Positions 43,941-54,661 of a stretch of 64,000 bases of DNA are shown here, piece by piece. Within the stretch, counting starts at the first letter, position 1, and every line of letters starts with the position of its first letter. Below the pieces are notes generated by a model, which saw only the letters and a program-made list of their open reading frames with translations, had not been told where the DNA came from and made no database searches. Location of the stretch: assembly GCF_040581485.1 (NCBI RefSeq), contig NC_090133.1, positions 11,222,001 through 11,286,000 on the forward strand. The letters are read 5' to 3'. Origin of the DNA: Linepithema humile. Lineage: Eukaryota; Arthropoda; Insecta; Hymenoptera; Formicidae. The translations under genes and the position numbers were made by a program.

Positions 43941-44138
43941 CTGTATTGCTCATCATTCCTGTTACTTTAATTTTGTCTCCATTTTTAATATCTAACTCAT
44001 AGAATTTGTCCTCGTCGAAATTTACTACGTGTACTTCAATTTTATATATCCCATCAGTTATCGCTCCACAACCAATAAGCTTATTTAGCTTATTGTTATG
44101 AATGCTTTTTATATTAGTTCTTACAAATCCTTCAGTTA
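43941..44138 (-). pseudogene. Isolated exon of an RPA-like (OB-fold) gene
   Basis: On the minus strand a 198-nt open exon sits between a TTTACAG acceptor and a GTATAT donor. It encodes NKLNKLIGCGAITDGIYKIE and a GDKIKVTGMM end. It is homologous to exon 4 of the gene at 58764-61929 (NKIIGCGSITDGLYKLE, GDKVEIKGIM), with exactly the same length and the same intron phases. No other exons of this copy were recognised; to its right lies a fragment of foldback family F, then the Helitron gene. So it is a relic or a transposed fragment. Confidence 0.75.
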
Positions 44139-44382
44139 CTGTAAAAATTATATATAATATATAAATAATATTTTATAATAAAAAAACAGGTATAACAGTA
44201 TGTGTGATTTAACGTAGACTATAGTGATTTATTGTGAAATTAATGGGTTTAGAAGAAAAATGTTCAGATAAAAATTGTATGGTTACAAGGGGGACGTGTG
44301 ATATAATGAAATTCATTCAATTGTGTGTATACATACATAATTATACATGTGTATACATACACACATAGTGTATACATACATA

Positions 44383-46962
44383 ATTATGAGACATATGATT
44401 CATGGACCTTGTGGTGATTGGTGTTTGGTAAATAAAAAATGCTCAAAAAATTATCCTAAACCATATATTGAGGAGACTAGAATGGATAACGATGCTTATC
44501 CTTATTATCGTCGACGAGATAATGGCAGGAGTTTTGAACGACCTGGAGGATATATAGTTGATAATCGTTATGTAGTTCCATATTGTCCTATTTTATCAAT
44601 TATTTTTAATAGTCACATAAATGTAGAAGTAGTTTCAAGTATTAAATCGGTTAAATATTTATATAAATATATTTATAAGGGACATGATGTTGCTGCTATA
44701 ACAATTGAGCCAATAACAGAAAATATAATTATTGATCATGATGAGATACACAATTTTATAGAAACTCGATATGTTGGATCTGTAGAAGCCAGTTGGCGTA
44801 TTCTTGAAAAAAAATTACAAGATAAAAGTCATACAATAGTACGTTTACCAGTCCATCTTCCTAATAAACAAAATATTATAATTGAAAATGAAGATATTGA
44901 AGGAGCAATGACTAATGTTTTAAATCAAGTTACAATGTTAATTGATTATTTTTCTTTAAATTCTCGCGACGAAAAAGCAAGACAATATTTATATATAGAA
45001 ATTCCACGTTACTATACCTTTAAAAAAGAAAAAATTAATGGAAGAAATATATCGCGTTGGGTCAAACGCAAAAGTCATTATAATTGTATAGGACGAATGT
45101 ATTCTGTTAGTCCAACACAAACAGAATTATTTCATTTACGTCTATTATTACTTACCGTAAAAGGAGCTACGAGTTTTGATGATATAAGAACTGTAAATGG
45201 AGAAGTATGTCAATCATTTTCAACAGCATGTTTAGCTTTAGGTTTGATTGAAGATGATGATGAATGGAAACGAGCTATGACTGAAGCTGTTGAATGGATG
45301 ATGCCCCGACAACTTCGAAAATTATTTGTACGTATATTATTACATTGTCAACCATTGCATCCTGAAGAACTTTGGGAAAATTTCAAAGTAGCAATGTCTG
45401 AAGATTATGTTCAACATTTTGGTATAATAGAAGGACAAAAAAAAGCTTATACACAAATTGGCGTTATGCTTTCTGGTGAAGGTAAAAGTTTTGCTGATTT
45501 TCCACAAATGGAACAATTAATAGAAAATTATGAACTAGAAGATTATGTAACACTGGAAGAAGCTATGGAAGTTGGTACCAAACAATATCAACAATTAAAT
45601 AACAAGCAGAAAGAAATAGTAGATCTTGTATTAAATAGATTAGATAATAATAACGATAATAATTGTTTTTATATCGATGGTCCAGGTGGTTCAGGTAAAA
45701 CTTTCACATATACAACTATTTATTATTTAGCTAAAATTCATAATAAACGAGTATGTACAATGGCATTTACAGGCATTGCAGCAACATTATTGCCGTTAGG
45801 AAAAACGGTTCATAAAACATTTGGATTGCCAATACCATTATTCGCTGATTCATCATCTAGCATTAAAATCCAATCAAAGGAAGCTCAATATTTAAAAAAA
45901 ACAGATGTTTTTATTTGGGATGAAGCGCCAATGGCACCACGATATGCTTTAGAGATTATGGATCGAACATTACGTGACATCATGAATAATAATTTACCTT
46001 TTGGTGGAAAAATTATTGTGTTAGGTGGTGATTTTAGACAACTTCTCCCTATTAAAATACATGGTACTCGAAGTGAAATCGTGAATCTTTCGATCAAGTT
46101 TAGTTCTACTTGGAAACATTTTACAAGTTTCTCTTTAATAGAAAATATGCGAGTTCTTCCAGAAGAAACTGAATTTGCACAATTTTTATTAAATATGGGA
46201 GATGGTATATTAAATGATTCTAATGATAATATACAACTTCCAGATTATTGTGTTACAAACATTAATGCCGATATTGTAGAAGATATATATGGTGATTTAA
46301 TACGCAATAAAGAATTTAATAAAATGACGAAATGTGCAATACTTTCTGCAAGAAATGTCGATGTTGATGAAATTAATAAAAGAGTTGTTGAATTATTAGA
46401 TACGTTTGAAGAACGAATTTATACAAGTATAGATAGTACTGAAAATTGTGATAATGGCGATTTTAGTGAAATTTTATTACCAGAATATTTAAATACTTTA
46501 TCTCCGTCATGTCTTCCTCCTTATGAATTGCGTTTAAAACCGAATTGTATCATTATGTTGATTAGAAATCTTAGTATTAATGAAGGTCTTTGCAATGGCA
46601 CTAGATTAATGATTATAGAACTTGCTGATCATTTATTGAAATGTAAAATTTTAACAGGCGATAAAGTAGGAGATATTGTTTTTTTGAATCGTATAACGCT
46701 ATATTGCGAAAATATATATCCTTTTACTTTTAAAAGAAGACAGTTTCCAATAAAATTAGCTTTTGCTATGACAATTAACAAATCACAGGGACAGACATTT
46801 GACAAAGTAGGAATAGATCTTCGCAAAGATGTTTTTAATCATGGGCAACTTTATGTTGCCTTTTCACGAGTACGTTCTTGGCAAGCATTGAAAGTTAATC
46901 TTGGTAATCAACGCGAAAATAAACAAGTTAAAAATTATGTATATAAAGAAATATATGTTTGA
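44383..46962 (+). pseudogene. Helitron replicase/helicase lacking the HUH motif
   Basis: The long frame (871 codons if counted from 44347) has a Helitron Rep-type N-terminus (MIHGPCGDWC, DNDAYPYYRRRDNGRS) and the catalytic-tyrosine block KYLYKYIYKG at about residues 103-112. A PIF1-like helicase follows with Walker A GPGGSGKT (about 445), Walker B FIWDEAPM (about 523), GGDFRQLLPI, and a C-terminal INKSQGQTFDKVGIDL and YVAFSR. The region that should carry the two-histidine HUH motif is missing; upstream of 44383 there is only a GTATACATACA repeat and a piece of foldback family F. Without HUH it is probably inactive, although the helicase part has no stop. Confidence 0.88.
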
Positions 46963-47029
46963 TCTCTCTTTTCCTGTAAATTTTTAAAAAAAGATTATAC
47001 AGAATATCCCATTTTAATTGTCGCAGGCA

Positions 47030-47560
47030 AAATATCTCGAAAAATATGCAAGATACGAAAAAATGTTTTAAACAACAGTTATAGGGTTTGAAGGGAGACA
47101 GATAATGCTGATATTCATTGGATCTTTCAGTGATCTTGAAAACTTCTATTAAGTTAACTCTAAAATTTTAAATGAAACACTCTATTTTTGATTCCAGAAT
47201 CTAATAACTGGTGTCAAGAGCTTTCCGAAACACTATAATAAAACATTTTTTTATGGAGTATTTTTCAAGTTATCATTATCCCTTATTTAACATATTTTGA
47301 TATAAAATATAAAATATCTCGTAAAATATTTATTTTTCGATAATCTTACCCTAATACTTTTATGCACAGAATAATAAAACGAATTAATTGATGTAAAGCA
47401 AATGCTTGGTTGTCTTTAACACAAAATGTGTAATTTATAATGTACTTTTTGTTAAAAGTAACCATGTATTATCTTCATGATAACTTGAAAAATACTCAAT
47501 GAAAAAATATTTTATTATAGTAATTTGGAAAGTTCTTGACACCAGCTATTAGATTAAAAA
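47030..47560. repeat. Foldback palindrome, family F, copy 4
   Basis: TCGATAATCTTACCCTAATA occurs at about 47337. The outer arms GAGTATTTTTCAAGTTATCA and the inverse at about 47482 pair around a centre near 47430. More diverged than copies 1-3. Confidence 0.7.
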
Positions 47561-47655
47561 TTGAGTATTTGACCAATCAGAAAGAAGCAAACAAATATTG
47601 CTTCTTATTGATTGACTAAATTCTCAATCTTTAATCTCAATCTTCAATGCGTCGT
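47555..47655. repeat. Short foldback, same family as 675-827, copy 3
   Basis: Reads TTTGACCAATCAGAAAGAAG, then the inverse arm with TCTTTAATCTCAATCTTCAA and a CAATGCGTCGT tail, very close to the copy in the hAT. Confidence 0.7.
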
Positions 47656-47908
47656 CTGTAGCGGATTTTAGTTGACTGCGATGATGTGTCTTGTTTTTGT
47701 TACCCGAGCAACATAACAACAATTGCATCATCCTTAAGAGAGTCCTCGAACCACGTCATTGTTCTTTGCATATTATTCGTGTTATTAATACATATTAATT
47801 AATTGATTAATATATTACAATTAATTTAAATTATTGGTCAATTTCTTATAACTTGCAACTTAATTACGATTCTATTGTAGACCAGGTATTATAATGAAAA
47901 GCTCAATG

Positions 47909-47941
47909 GCGCGCGCGAAGCGCGCGCTTATAATGTTCTAG
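47909..47941 (+). mobile_element. Helitron 3' terminus (hairpin plus CTAG)
   Basis: An 8-bp GC hairpin (GCGCGCGC, loop GAA, GCGCGCGC) at 47909-47927 is followed by 10 nt and then CTAG, with T as the next base. This is the textbook Helitron 3' end (hairpin 10-12 nt before CTRR, inserted before T). It lies about 950 bp downstream of the helicase stop in the same orientation, so it may close that element, although repeats intervene. Confidence 0.7.
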
Positions 47942-47946
47942 TATTT

Positions 47947-48223
47947 ATTAAAAAATACAAAAAAACTTGGCGCTGCCACACCAAACAACATGTTAACTTA
48001 CATAATGTCAATTAATTACATGATCTCAATTAATCATTCTAATTATTACTCATTTTTATTGTTTCATAATACTTTGAGGTGTAAAGAGGGTTGGAGGGGC
48101 GGAGTGGCCCCTCGACGGGGGTGAAGGGGGATGTTGCGAAGAATTGCGCTGGGGGGAGGGGAGGCGATTAAAGGGGAGGGGCGAAGCCCGTTAGCAGCGC
48201 CAAGTTTTTTTGTATTTTTTAAT
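47947..48223. mobile_element. GC-rich inverted-repeat element, 277 bp
   Basis: Terminal repeats of 30 bp (ATTAAAAAATACAAAAAAAC, then TTGGCGCTGC) are perfect or nearly perfect inverses. The interior is G-rich (GGGGGGAGGGGAGGCG and GGCGAAGCCC), in sharp contrast to the surroundings. It starts five bases after the Helitron CTAG. No coding. Confidence 0.7.
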
Positions 48224-48227
48224 GAAT

Positions 48228-48459
48228 ATTTTGTTATTTTAATTAAATTTTTTTAAATCAAATTTTGATCAGTTTTATTTATACATTTTATGTATATTTT
48301 ATATATGTTTATTTTAAATTTGCACCTTGAATAATATATCAGTTACTTTTCATGTTGGTGATATATTAAAAATTTAAATAATTATTAAAATATAAACATA
48401 TTGGAGTGTCTTTTTTGGAACTTGGCCAGACCTTATCATTTATGAATTTTTGTGCTATA
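48228..48459 (-). repeat. 232-bp inverted repeat, right arm (partner 37371-37602)
   Basis: Reverse complement of the left arm, nearly base for base, ending TGTGCTATA. It begins five bases after the GC-rich element. Confidence 0.85.
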
Positions 48460-48469
48460 TCACCTACTT

Positions 48470-49413
48470 TTTTATAAATGTACAAAATTAATTATGTGAC
48501 AGAATTGAAATTATTTTTCAATTATTTTTGCACATTTTGAATGTAACATTTATATTAAGTCAGTTATATATTAACTAAATTATTTTACATTCTAACACAA
48601 GTATTTTGTTTCATATCACACTTACATTCTATGAAACAGATGTTTGATTTCAAATATTCAAACTAAACTATTTTTAGTTGTAACATGTCTTCGATTTAAC
48701 TGCCCCATTGATATGAAGTTATGGATAGCTGATATGAAATATCTTTGCTTCATATCACGGTTATGTTAAAATTTTTATAAAATATGCAAAAAAGACTATG
48801 ATATAATATCAAAGACATGTTAAACATAAAATAATTTAGTTAGAACATTCGAAATGACACTTATTATGTTTCACCTAGCGTAATTGTGATATCAAACGTA
48901 ATACTTATGTTATTAGTTATTTTTTAATATTACCAATAAAATCTGTTTCACAGGACATAAGTGTGATATGAAACACAATACTTGTGTTATATTGTGAAAT
49001 ATTTTAGTTAATATGTAATTAAATTAATATAATTGTACAAAATTAATTATGTAACAGAATTGAAATTATTTTTTAATTATTGTTGTACATTTCGGATGTA
49101 ACACTTATATAAACTATGATATAAACTATGATATCAAATCAGCGACATATGAACATAAAATAATTAAGTTAGAACATTCAAAAGGACACTTATTGTGTTT
49201 CACATAACGTAACTGTGATATCAAACGCAAGACTTATGTAATTAGTTATTTTCTAATATTACAAATAAAACATCTGTTTCACATGACTTAAATGCTATAT
49301 AAAACACAAGACGTGTTATAATGTAAAATAGTTTAGTTAATATGTAATTAAGTTAATATAAAAATGTACAGAAATGTACAAAATTAATTATATGACAAAA
49401 TTTAAATTATTTT
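48470..49413. repeat. Tandem repeat array, units of about 340-550 bp
   Basis: The word TACAAAATTAATTATGTGAC and its variants begin successive units at about 48480, 49033 and 49377, each followed by GAATTGAAATTATTTTT-like and ACATTTATATTAA-like sequence. The third unit is split by the Penelope-like element and continues at 53043-53130. No coding. Confidence 0.75.
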
Positions 49414-49417
49414 GGAT

Positions 49418-49666
49418 TCACATTGGATTCTAATTAATAAGAAGATATCACTGCGTAGCTTATAGCGTTTATTTATTTAATTTTTAATGTTTTAACTATT
49501 AAGACAATGTATTTATTTTGTAATTTTCGATAGTGTCACTGAAGAAGGCCTAACATAGGCAGAAACGTTTGATTTTGAATGTAATTCATATCTATAATAT
49601 AATTTGATTTTATGCACGAACACCTTGCAACGACTCTTTTCGCCTCTCATTTCTAACTATTGTTAA
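49418..49666 (+). repeat. PLE terminal repeat, left copy
   Basis: Matches 52796-53044 with about five visible differences (for example TTTTAACTATT against TTTCAACTATT). It ends TCTAACTATTGTTAA. Confidence 0.88.
49539..49566 (+). ncRNA. Hammerhead-ribozyme-like core in the left PLE repeat
   Basis: CTGAAGA, a GCCTA/TAGGC stem and GAAAC follow each other in the order of a hammerhead catalytic core (CUGANGA, stem II, GAAA). Hammerheads are known in Penelope terminal repeats. The stem is offset by one or two bases and stem III with its NUH cleavage site is not evident, so activity is doubtful. Confidence 0.4.
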
Positions 49667-49717
49667 TTTTGGAGCCTATCACTAATTCTAAATTGTTATA
49701 TATACGCAGGCGTTAAC

Positions 49718-50100
49718 ATGCGTTTTATTCCGTTTTTCGAAAACATTAGAATACAATTTGGTAATACAACTTGCTTAATTGTGAAGAAATTTATAAAAAT
49801 GTCGAAACTTTTTTTATCTCTACGTTTACGTATTAGATTCTTAAATCATTGTATTAATCTTAAATTAACTCCGTCACACTTAGAACATGCCTATAACAAT
49901 AGAATCTTCTTATATCGAGATTTTAACAACAAAATTTTAAATTGTCACATGTTAAAACACATTAACAAAATCATAAAATTGGAATTACGTGACGCCCGCG
50001 ATCATGCCCGTGTTACCCTTAACAAATTATATAACATTTCGAATCTTATCTCTCGTACCTTACCCTGTTATACCGCATCGGCCTTTTTTTCACACCAAGA
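49718..50100 (+). pseudogene. PLE protein N-terminal region
   Basis: Starts MRFIPFFENIR and is basic and hydrophobic, with LSLRLRIRFLNHC. At a seven-T run (about 50084-50090) the frame shifts; the next frame continues with PFFHTKREYIWNWSRE into the RT part. This looks like one ORF broken by a homopolymer shift. Confidence 0.65.
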
Positions 50101-51797
50101 GAGAATATATCTGGAATTGGAGTAGGGAATGTATTAGAATTGACAATAAAGTCAGTTGGTTAAATTTAAAAAAGAATAGAAGAATGATATCGTCAATTCA
50201 ACCGATTAGGTATCATATAAACGCTCCTTCAAAGGATATACACAGCAAGGAGAACACAGATAGGATCACCAAACTTTCATCGGAGGTCGATCCCAACAAC
50301 ACACAATATAATGATGTTTTCACAGTCGATATCTCCGCAGACTCTTTTACGAATGAATTTAATTTGGAAACCCTCCACCACAAATGGCTAGTAAATCTTT
50401 CTGACGTCGAAATACCACATCAGGTTAAATCTCTATTACAATTGGGTGACAAGTTCGGAATGCCGATTACTAATAAAGACAAAACCAAAATTTCTATGAA
50501 TCTCATAAAAAACTTGGAAAAAAATGTGGAGAAATGCAACAACAACATAGCATATGAGATCAGAAATAAATCGATACAAGTAATCAACAAATTTTGTAAG
50601 AATGATCTTCACCTGAACCATGAAGACAGGATTCTCCACACTTGGCTCATTAATACGGAAAAGTTTGTAAAGGATAACCCGGATCTAATCATAACTCGAG
50701 CTGACAAAGGGAATTCCACTGTTGTCTTGAACTTACACACATACATTGAAAACATGGAACTTCTATTAACTGACTCTACTACATATTGTGTTATTAAAAA
50801 AGATCCAACTAAAACACTAACTAACAATCTAAAAGAACTAATACTGAGATGGAAGAGCAAGAGACATATTAACGAATACACCTACAGAAGACTTCTGACT
50901 ACTGATGGTCTTTTACCTAGAGCATATGGATTACCAAAGATCCACAAACCAGATCATCCTTTGAGAATCATAATTTCCTCCATTAATAGCCCCCTTCATA
51001 CCTTATCCTCCTTTCTTCATAATATCCTTTACAACAGTCTTCCCAAATCTGACAGCCACATCTCTAATAGTTTTCAACTTGTTAATAAAATAAAAGGGTT
51101 AAAACTTGAGGGAGATTATCAATTAATTTCCCTCGATGTAACATCAATGTTCACAAACATTCCGGTTGATCTGGCAATTGAGAGTATAGTGAATAGATGG
51201 GATCTGATTTCGAGACATTCCCCGGTTCCTTTAAATGTATTTTTAACTGGCATACGGTTAGTCTTAAATTCTACCTTTTTTAGGTTCAATAATAAATTTT
51301 ATAAACAAACTTTTGGAGCACCAATGGGTTCACCATTGTCCCCAATAATAGCCGACTTAGTTATGCAAGATATTGAGAAGCAGGCAATGGATAAATTAAC
51401 TTTTAAATTTCCATTTTTTTATAGATATGTAGATAACATTGTCTTGGCTGCCCTTCCACACACTCTCAATAATATCCTTGAAACATTTAATTCAATTCAT
51501 GATAGAATAAAATTCACGTTAGAAATAGGCTTCAATAATCAAATTAATTTTTTGGATGTCACATTAATTCTAGACAAAAGCAACATAATCTGCGACTGGT
51601 TTCAGAAACCCACTTCTTCAGGTAGATATTTAAATTATTACTCCCATCATCCTTTCTCACATAAAAAAGGTGTAATTTTTAACTTAGTTGACAGGATCTT
51701 TTTACTCTCACATCCTAAATTCCACCAGAAGAATCTATCCACTGCTATTAACATACTTACATATGTTGAATTGTTACCCGTTACCAGTGATTTTTAA
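50085..51797 (+). pseudogene. PLE reverse transcriptase
   Basis: Recognised by LITRADKGNSTVVLN, the DGLLPRAYGLPKIHK block, ISLDVTSMFTNIP with the first catalytic Asp, QTFGAPMGSPLSPIIADL and FYRYVDNIVL, then NFLDVTLI. The catalytic YVDD is YVDN here, losing one aspartate. The frame ends at a TAA at 51795-51797, ahead of the endonuclease. RT would copy the element RNA at the nicked target; this copy is very likely inactive. Confidence 0.88.
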
Positions 51798-51849
51798 AAA
51801 TATTAATAATTGACTGAAATCCCTAATCCACAACCACCATAGAATTAAT

Positions 51850-52377
51850 TATACTCTTGAGCACAACAATAACAATGACGACAAAGTAAAAACTTTCTTT
51901 ACGATATTTTTTATAGATTCTATTGCTGATGACTTTACCTCGATTATTAGAGACAGGGAATTTAAGTTGGCCTTCTCAATTCCTAAAAACCTAAAAAAAT
52001 TCATTAAAACGGGGAAAGATAATTTAGATTTGTTGTTCCATTGTGATGTGGTCTATAAGATCTCTTGTTTGGATTGTGAGGCTTCTTATGTAGGTCAGAC
52101 AAAAAGACAGTTGATCACAAGAATTAAGGAACATAGGTTGGATATTAACAAAAAAAGTGGCTCTCCCTCTGTCATTTCCCGTCATAGATTAGACTCCACA
52201 CATGACTTTGATTGGAAGAATGTTCGCATATTAGATGAAGAACCGTCATATTCAAAAAGGCTCACTTCAGAAATGCTCTACATTAAAAGACAGAAGGAAG
52301 GGTTAAACAGACAGAGCGACACTGAATCTTTACCTAGTTCATATTTACAAGTATTAAATTTATTCCCATTTATTTGA
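51850..52377 (+). pseudogene. PLE GIY-YIG endonuclease domain
   Basis: In a frame different from RT, reading from about 51870: DKVKTFFTIFFIDSIADDF leads to LAFSIPKNLKKFIKTGKD and then to VYKISCLDCEASYVGQTKR, the YK(I)-x-C..C..YVGQT signature of PLE GIY-YIG domains. IKEHRLD and an E in LTSEMLYIK follow, both catalytic-type positions. It ends at TGA 52375-52377. Its separation from RT by a frameshift marks decay. Confidence 0.85.
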
Positions 52378-52446
52378 TTTCTGTTCCTTACTCTCCTACT
52401 CTCTTTGTTTATTGTTCCCCTTTCCTTTCTTTTTTCCCTTCTCCTT

Positions 52447-52459
52447 CCCCCCCCCCCCA
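52447..52459. repeat. Poly-C run
   Basis: About 13 C within a pyrimidine-rich stretch of the PLE 3' region. Confidence 0.85.
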
Positions 52460-52795
52460 TCTCTCTCTGTTTTTGATAATATCTGAACTCCCTCCTTACT
52501 CCATCACCTCAGGTTTCCACACAATTTTGTGCGGATAATTCGTTGGTCACATTACCTTTTCAACCATTTGACCAAGTTGACACATTTACTGCTATGATTT
52601 TGACACTTCGGTTTTTAAGTTTTAACGAAATATTTATTATGAGTGTTGAAGGCGAATCATGGGACAAAATCTATCTCTGGCTCTTCCATTAGAAGTATGT
52701 ATCAGTTTTTATGTTATCATTGTACAATTTATAAAAGAATATCATATGTTAATTTACACGGGCAATAATTTTTACAGTTCCAATTGTATATATCC

Positions 52796-53042
52796 TCACA
52801 TTGGATTCTAATTAATAAGAAGATATCACTGCGTAGCTTATAGCGTTTATTTATTTAATTTTTAATGTTTCAACTATTAAGACAATGTATTTATTTTGTA
52901 ATTTTCGATAATGTCACTGAAGAAGGCCTAACATAGGCAGAAACGTTTGATTTTGAATGTAATTCATATCCATAATATAATTTGATTTTATGCACGAACA
53001 CCTTGCAACGGCTCTTTTCGCCTCTCATTTCTAACTATTGTT
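52796..53042 (+). repeat. PLE terminal repeat, right copy, with a second hammerhead-like core
   Basis: Direct copy of 49418-49664. The hammerhead-like core lies at 52917-52944 and is unchanged in sequence (CTGAAGA, GCCTA stem, GAAAC). Confidence 0.85.
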
Positions 53043-53269
53043 AAATTATTTTTCAATTATTTATCTACATTTCAAATGTAACATTTATATTAACTTAATA
53101 ACATATTAACTAAATTATTTTACATTATAAGTTTTGCGACTGGATCGATGTCGACGTCGATGTGTTCTTTGTTCATTAATACTAATAAAATTCTATTACG
53201 TAGCAGTTTATTTGTTAATAAAATATTAACAAAATTAAAGGATATAATTTTCTTTTTCATACTTTGCAG

Positions 53270-53605
53270 AAGTTCTTTTTAATATCTTTGAGTTATTTTA
53301 TATCTTAATCTAACATATTTAATATTTGATATAAAATTTAAATTAAAATATCTCTGAAAATATTAAGTTATCGATAATCTTACCGTAATACTTTTATGAT
53401 TAGAATAATGAGAAGTGGTATAAAGAAAACGCATAATTGTTAAAAAAAATACATTGTAAATTACATACTTTTTCTTCAAAATAATAATGGGTTTTTTTAC
53501 ACGTATTGATTCGTTTTATTATTCTGCGCATAAAAATATTACGGTAAGATTATCGATAACTAAATATTTTAAGAAATTTTAGATTTTATATGAAAATATG
53601 TCATA
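53270..53605. repeat. Foldback palindrome, family F, copy 5
   Basis: TTATCGATAATCTTACCGTA at about 53367 is mirrored by TTACGGTAAGATTATCGATA at about 53530. The centre is near 53455. Partial and diverged. Confidence 0.7.
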
Positions 53606-53635
53606 TCTCTCTCTCTCTCTTTTTCATGTTTGTGA

Positions 53636-53822
53636 AATTCCCGTAGCGCAACTCCCGAAAATCGAATTCGTCGACCCTTGGCACCTGGTGCAAAAAATTC
53701 CCGTAGCGCAACTCGCAAAAGTTGAATTCGTCGACCCTTGACACCTGGTGCGAGGAATTCCCGTAGCGCAACTCGGGGAAGTCGAAATCGTCGACTCTTG
53801 GCACCTGGTGCGAGAAATTCCT
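53636..53822. repeat. 60-bp minisatellite, three copies
   Basis: Units begin AATTCCCGTAGCGCAACTC at 53637, 53697 and 53757 and contain CGTCGACCCTTGGCACCTGG. The period is 60 bp, so the minus strand stays open and reads a 20-residue repeat (PRVDEFDFRELRYGNFLHQV-like). There is no other sign of a gene around it. Confidence 0.88.
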
Positions 53823-54661
53823 GTAAATTTTAATGATAATGATAATACCCTGGGCCCCGTAAATTCTTCATCCGCCCCTGCGGACAGAGGAGAAGAATAA
53901 GGAGACGACGTTTCTTAATTTTTGCATTACCAACATCACTTTTTGACCGCTTGTATCTCCGGAACGGCTGGACCAATTTAAATTTTTTTTTGCTCAAATT
54001 AGTCGTGGCGATGCCGCCTTTAAGGATATACTATGTGTTTTTGTAAAATTTTTTATATTTTAGTTGCTACAATTCCCCGAAAAATCGACTTTGTGCGCGC
54101 AGGATAAGAGACTTAGTAGTGTCATTTTCTGAATTTTGCCAGAGACTCTTTTCCTGACTTAGTAGTGTCGTTTTTTGAACTTGGCCGGAGACACTACCGC
54201 GTCTCCTGATATTAATCGATTATTTCAATATCAATTGTATATTTTCGTTTAATTTTGCTAGAATTGTATCTATTATGCGAAAAATTATAAATATAATTTA
54301 TTAATTTTTAATACATTTAATTATATTGAATAATTGTAATTGTTCATTATTATCCTAATATTCTTTTTGTTATAATTTTCAATTTTTTTTTTAATTATTG
54401 CACTAAAAAAATTTTAAATAAAAATTTTATAATTAAATAAATTATAATTTATAATTATTTAAAACATTGATAATGAAAATAAGTTAACATATGTCAAGCC
54501 ACGTTCATACAATTTCAATAAAGCCGATTTGAAATATTTATTTTTGTTTCAATTTGTCCGTTTTGCGATATATGTATCTTAGAAATTTATGTTTTCTAAT
54601 AATAGGTTCAGTAAAAGATTTTTTTCGCTCTTACCTACTATATATAGATATATATAAATAG
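53823..54661. other. Intergenic, no gene; 38-bp local duplication at 54110 and 54157
   Basis: GACTTAGTAGTGTC occurs twice 47 bp apart, each followed by a TTCTGAA/TTTTGAA and GGAGAC-type sequence. The rest is AT-rich. Confidence 0.55.

Larger units (their letters stand above)
49414..53042 (+). mobile_element. Penelope-like element (PLE) with GIY-YIG endonuclease
   Basis: The 10-bp sequence AAATTATTTT flanks it on both sides (49404-49413 and 53043-53052). Two 249-bp direct repeats (pLTRs) lie at the ends, and the interior encodes an N-terminal region, PLE-type RT and GIY-YIG endonuclease. Frameshifts separate the three parts. It inserted into a local tandem repeat. Confidence 0.9.

Noticed and set aside
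44347..44382. Start of the Helitron protein at the ATG at 44347
   Set aside because: The first codons come from a GTATACATACA-type simple repeat; homology begins at about 44386, so this start is probably accidental.
53636..53822. CRISPR-like array
   Set aside because: The copies are contiguous 60-bp tandem units without unique spacers, in an animal genome; it is a minisatellite.
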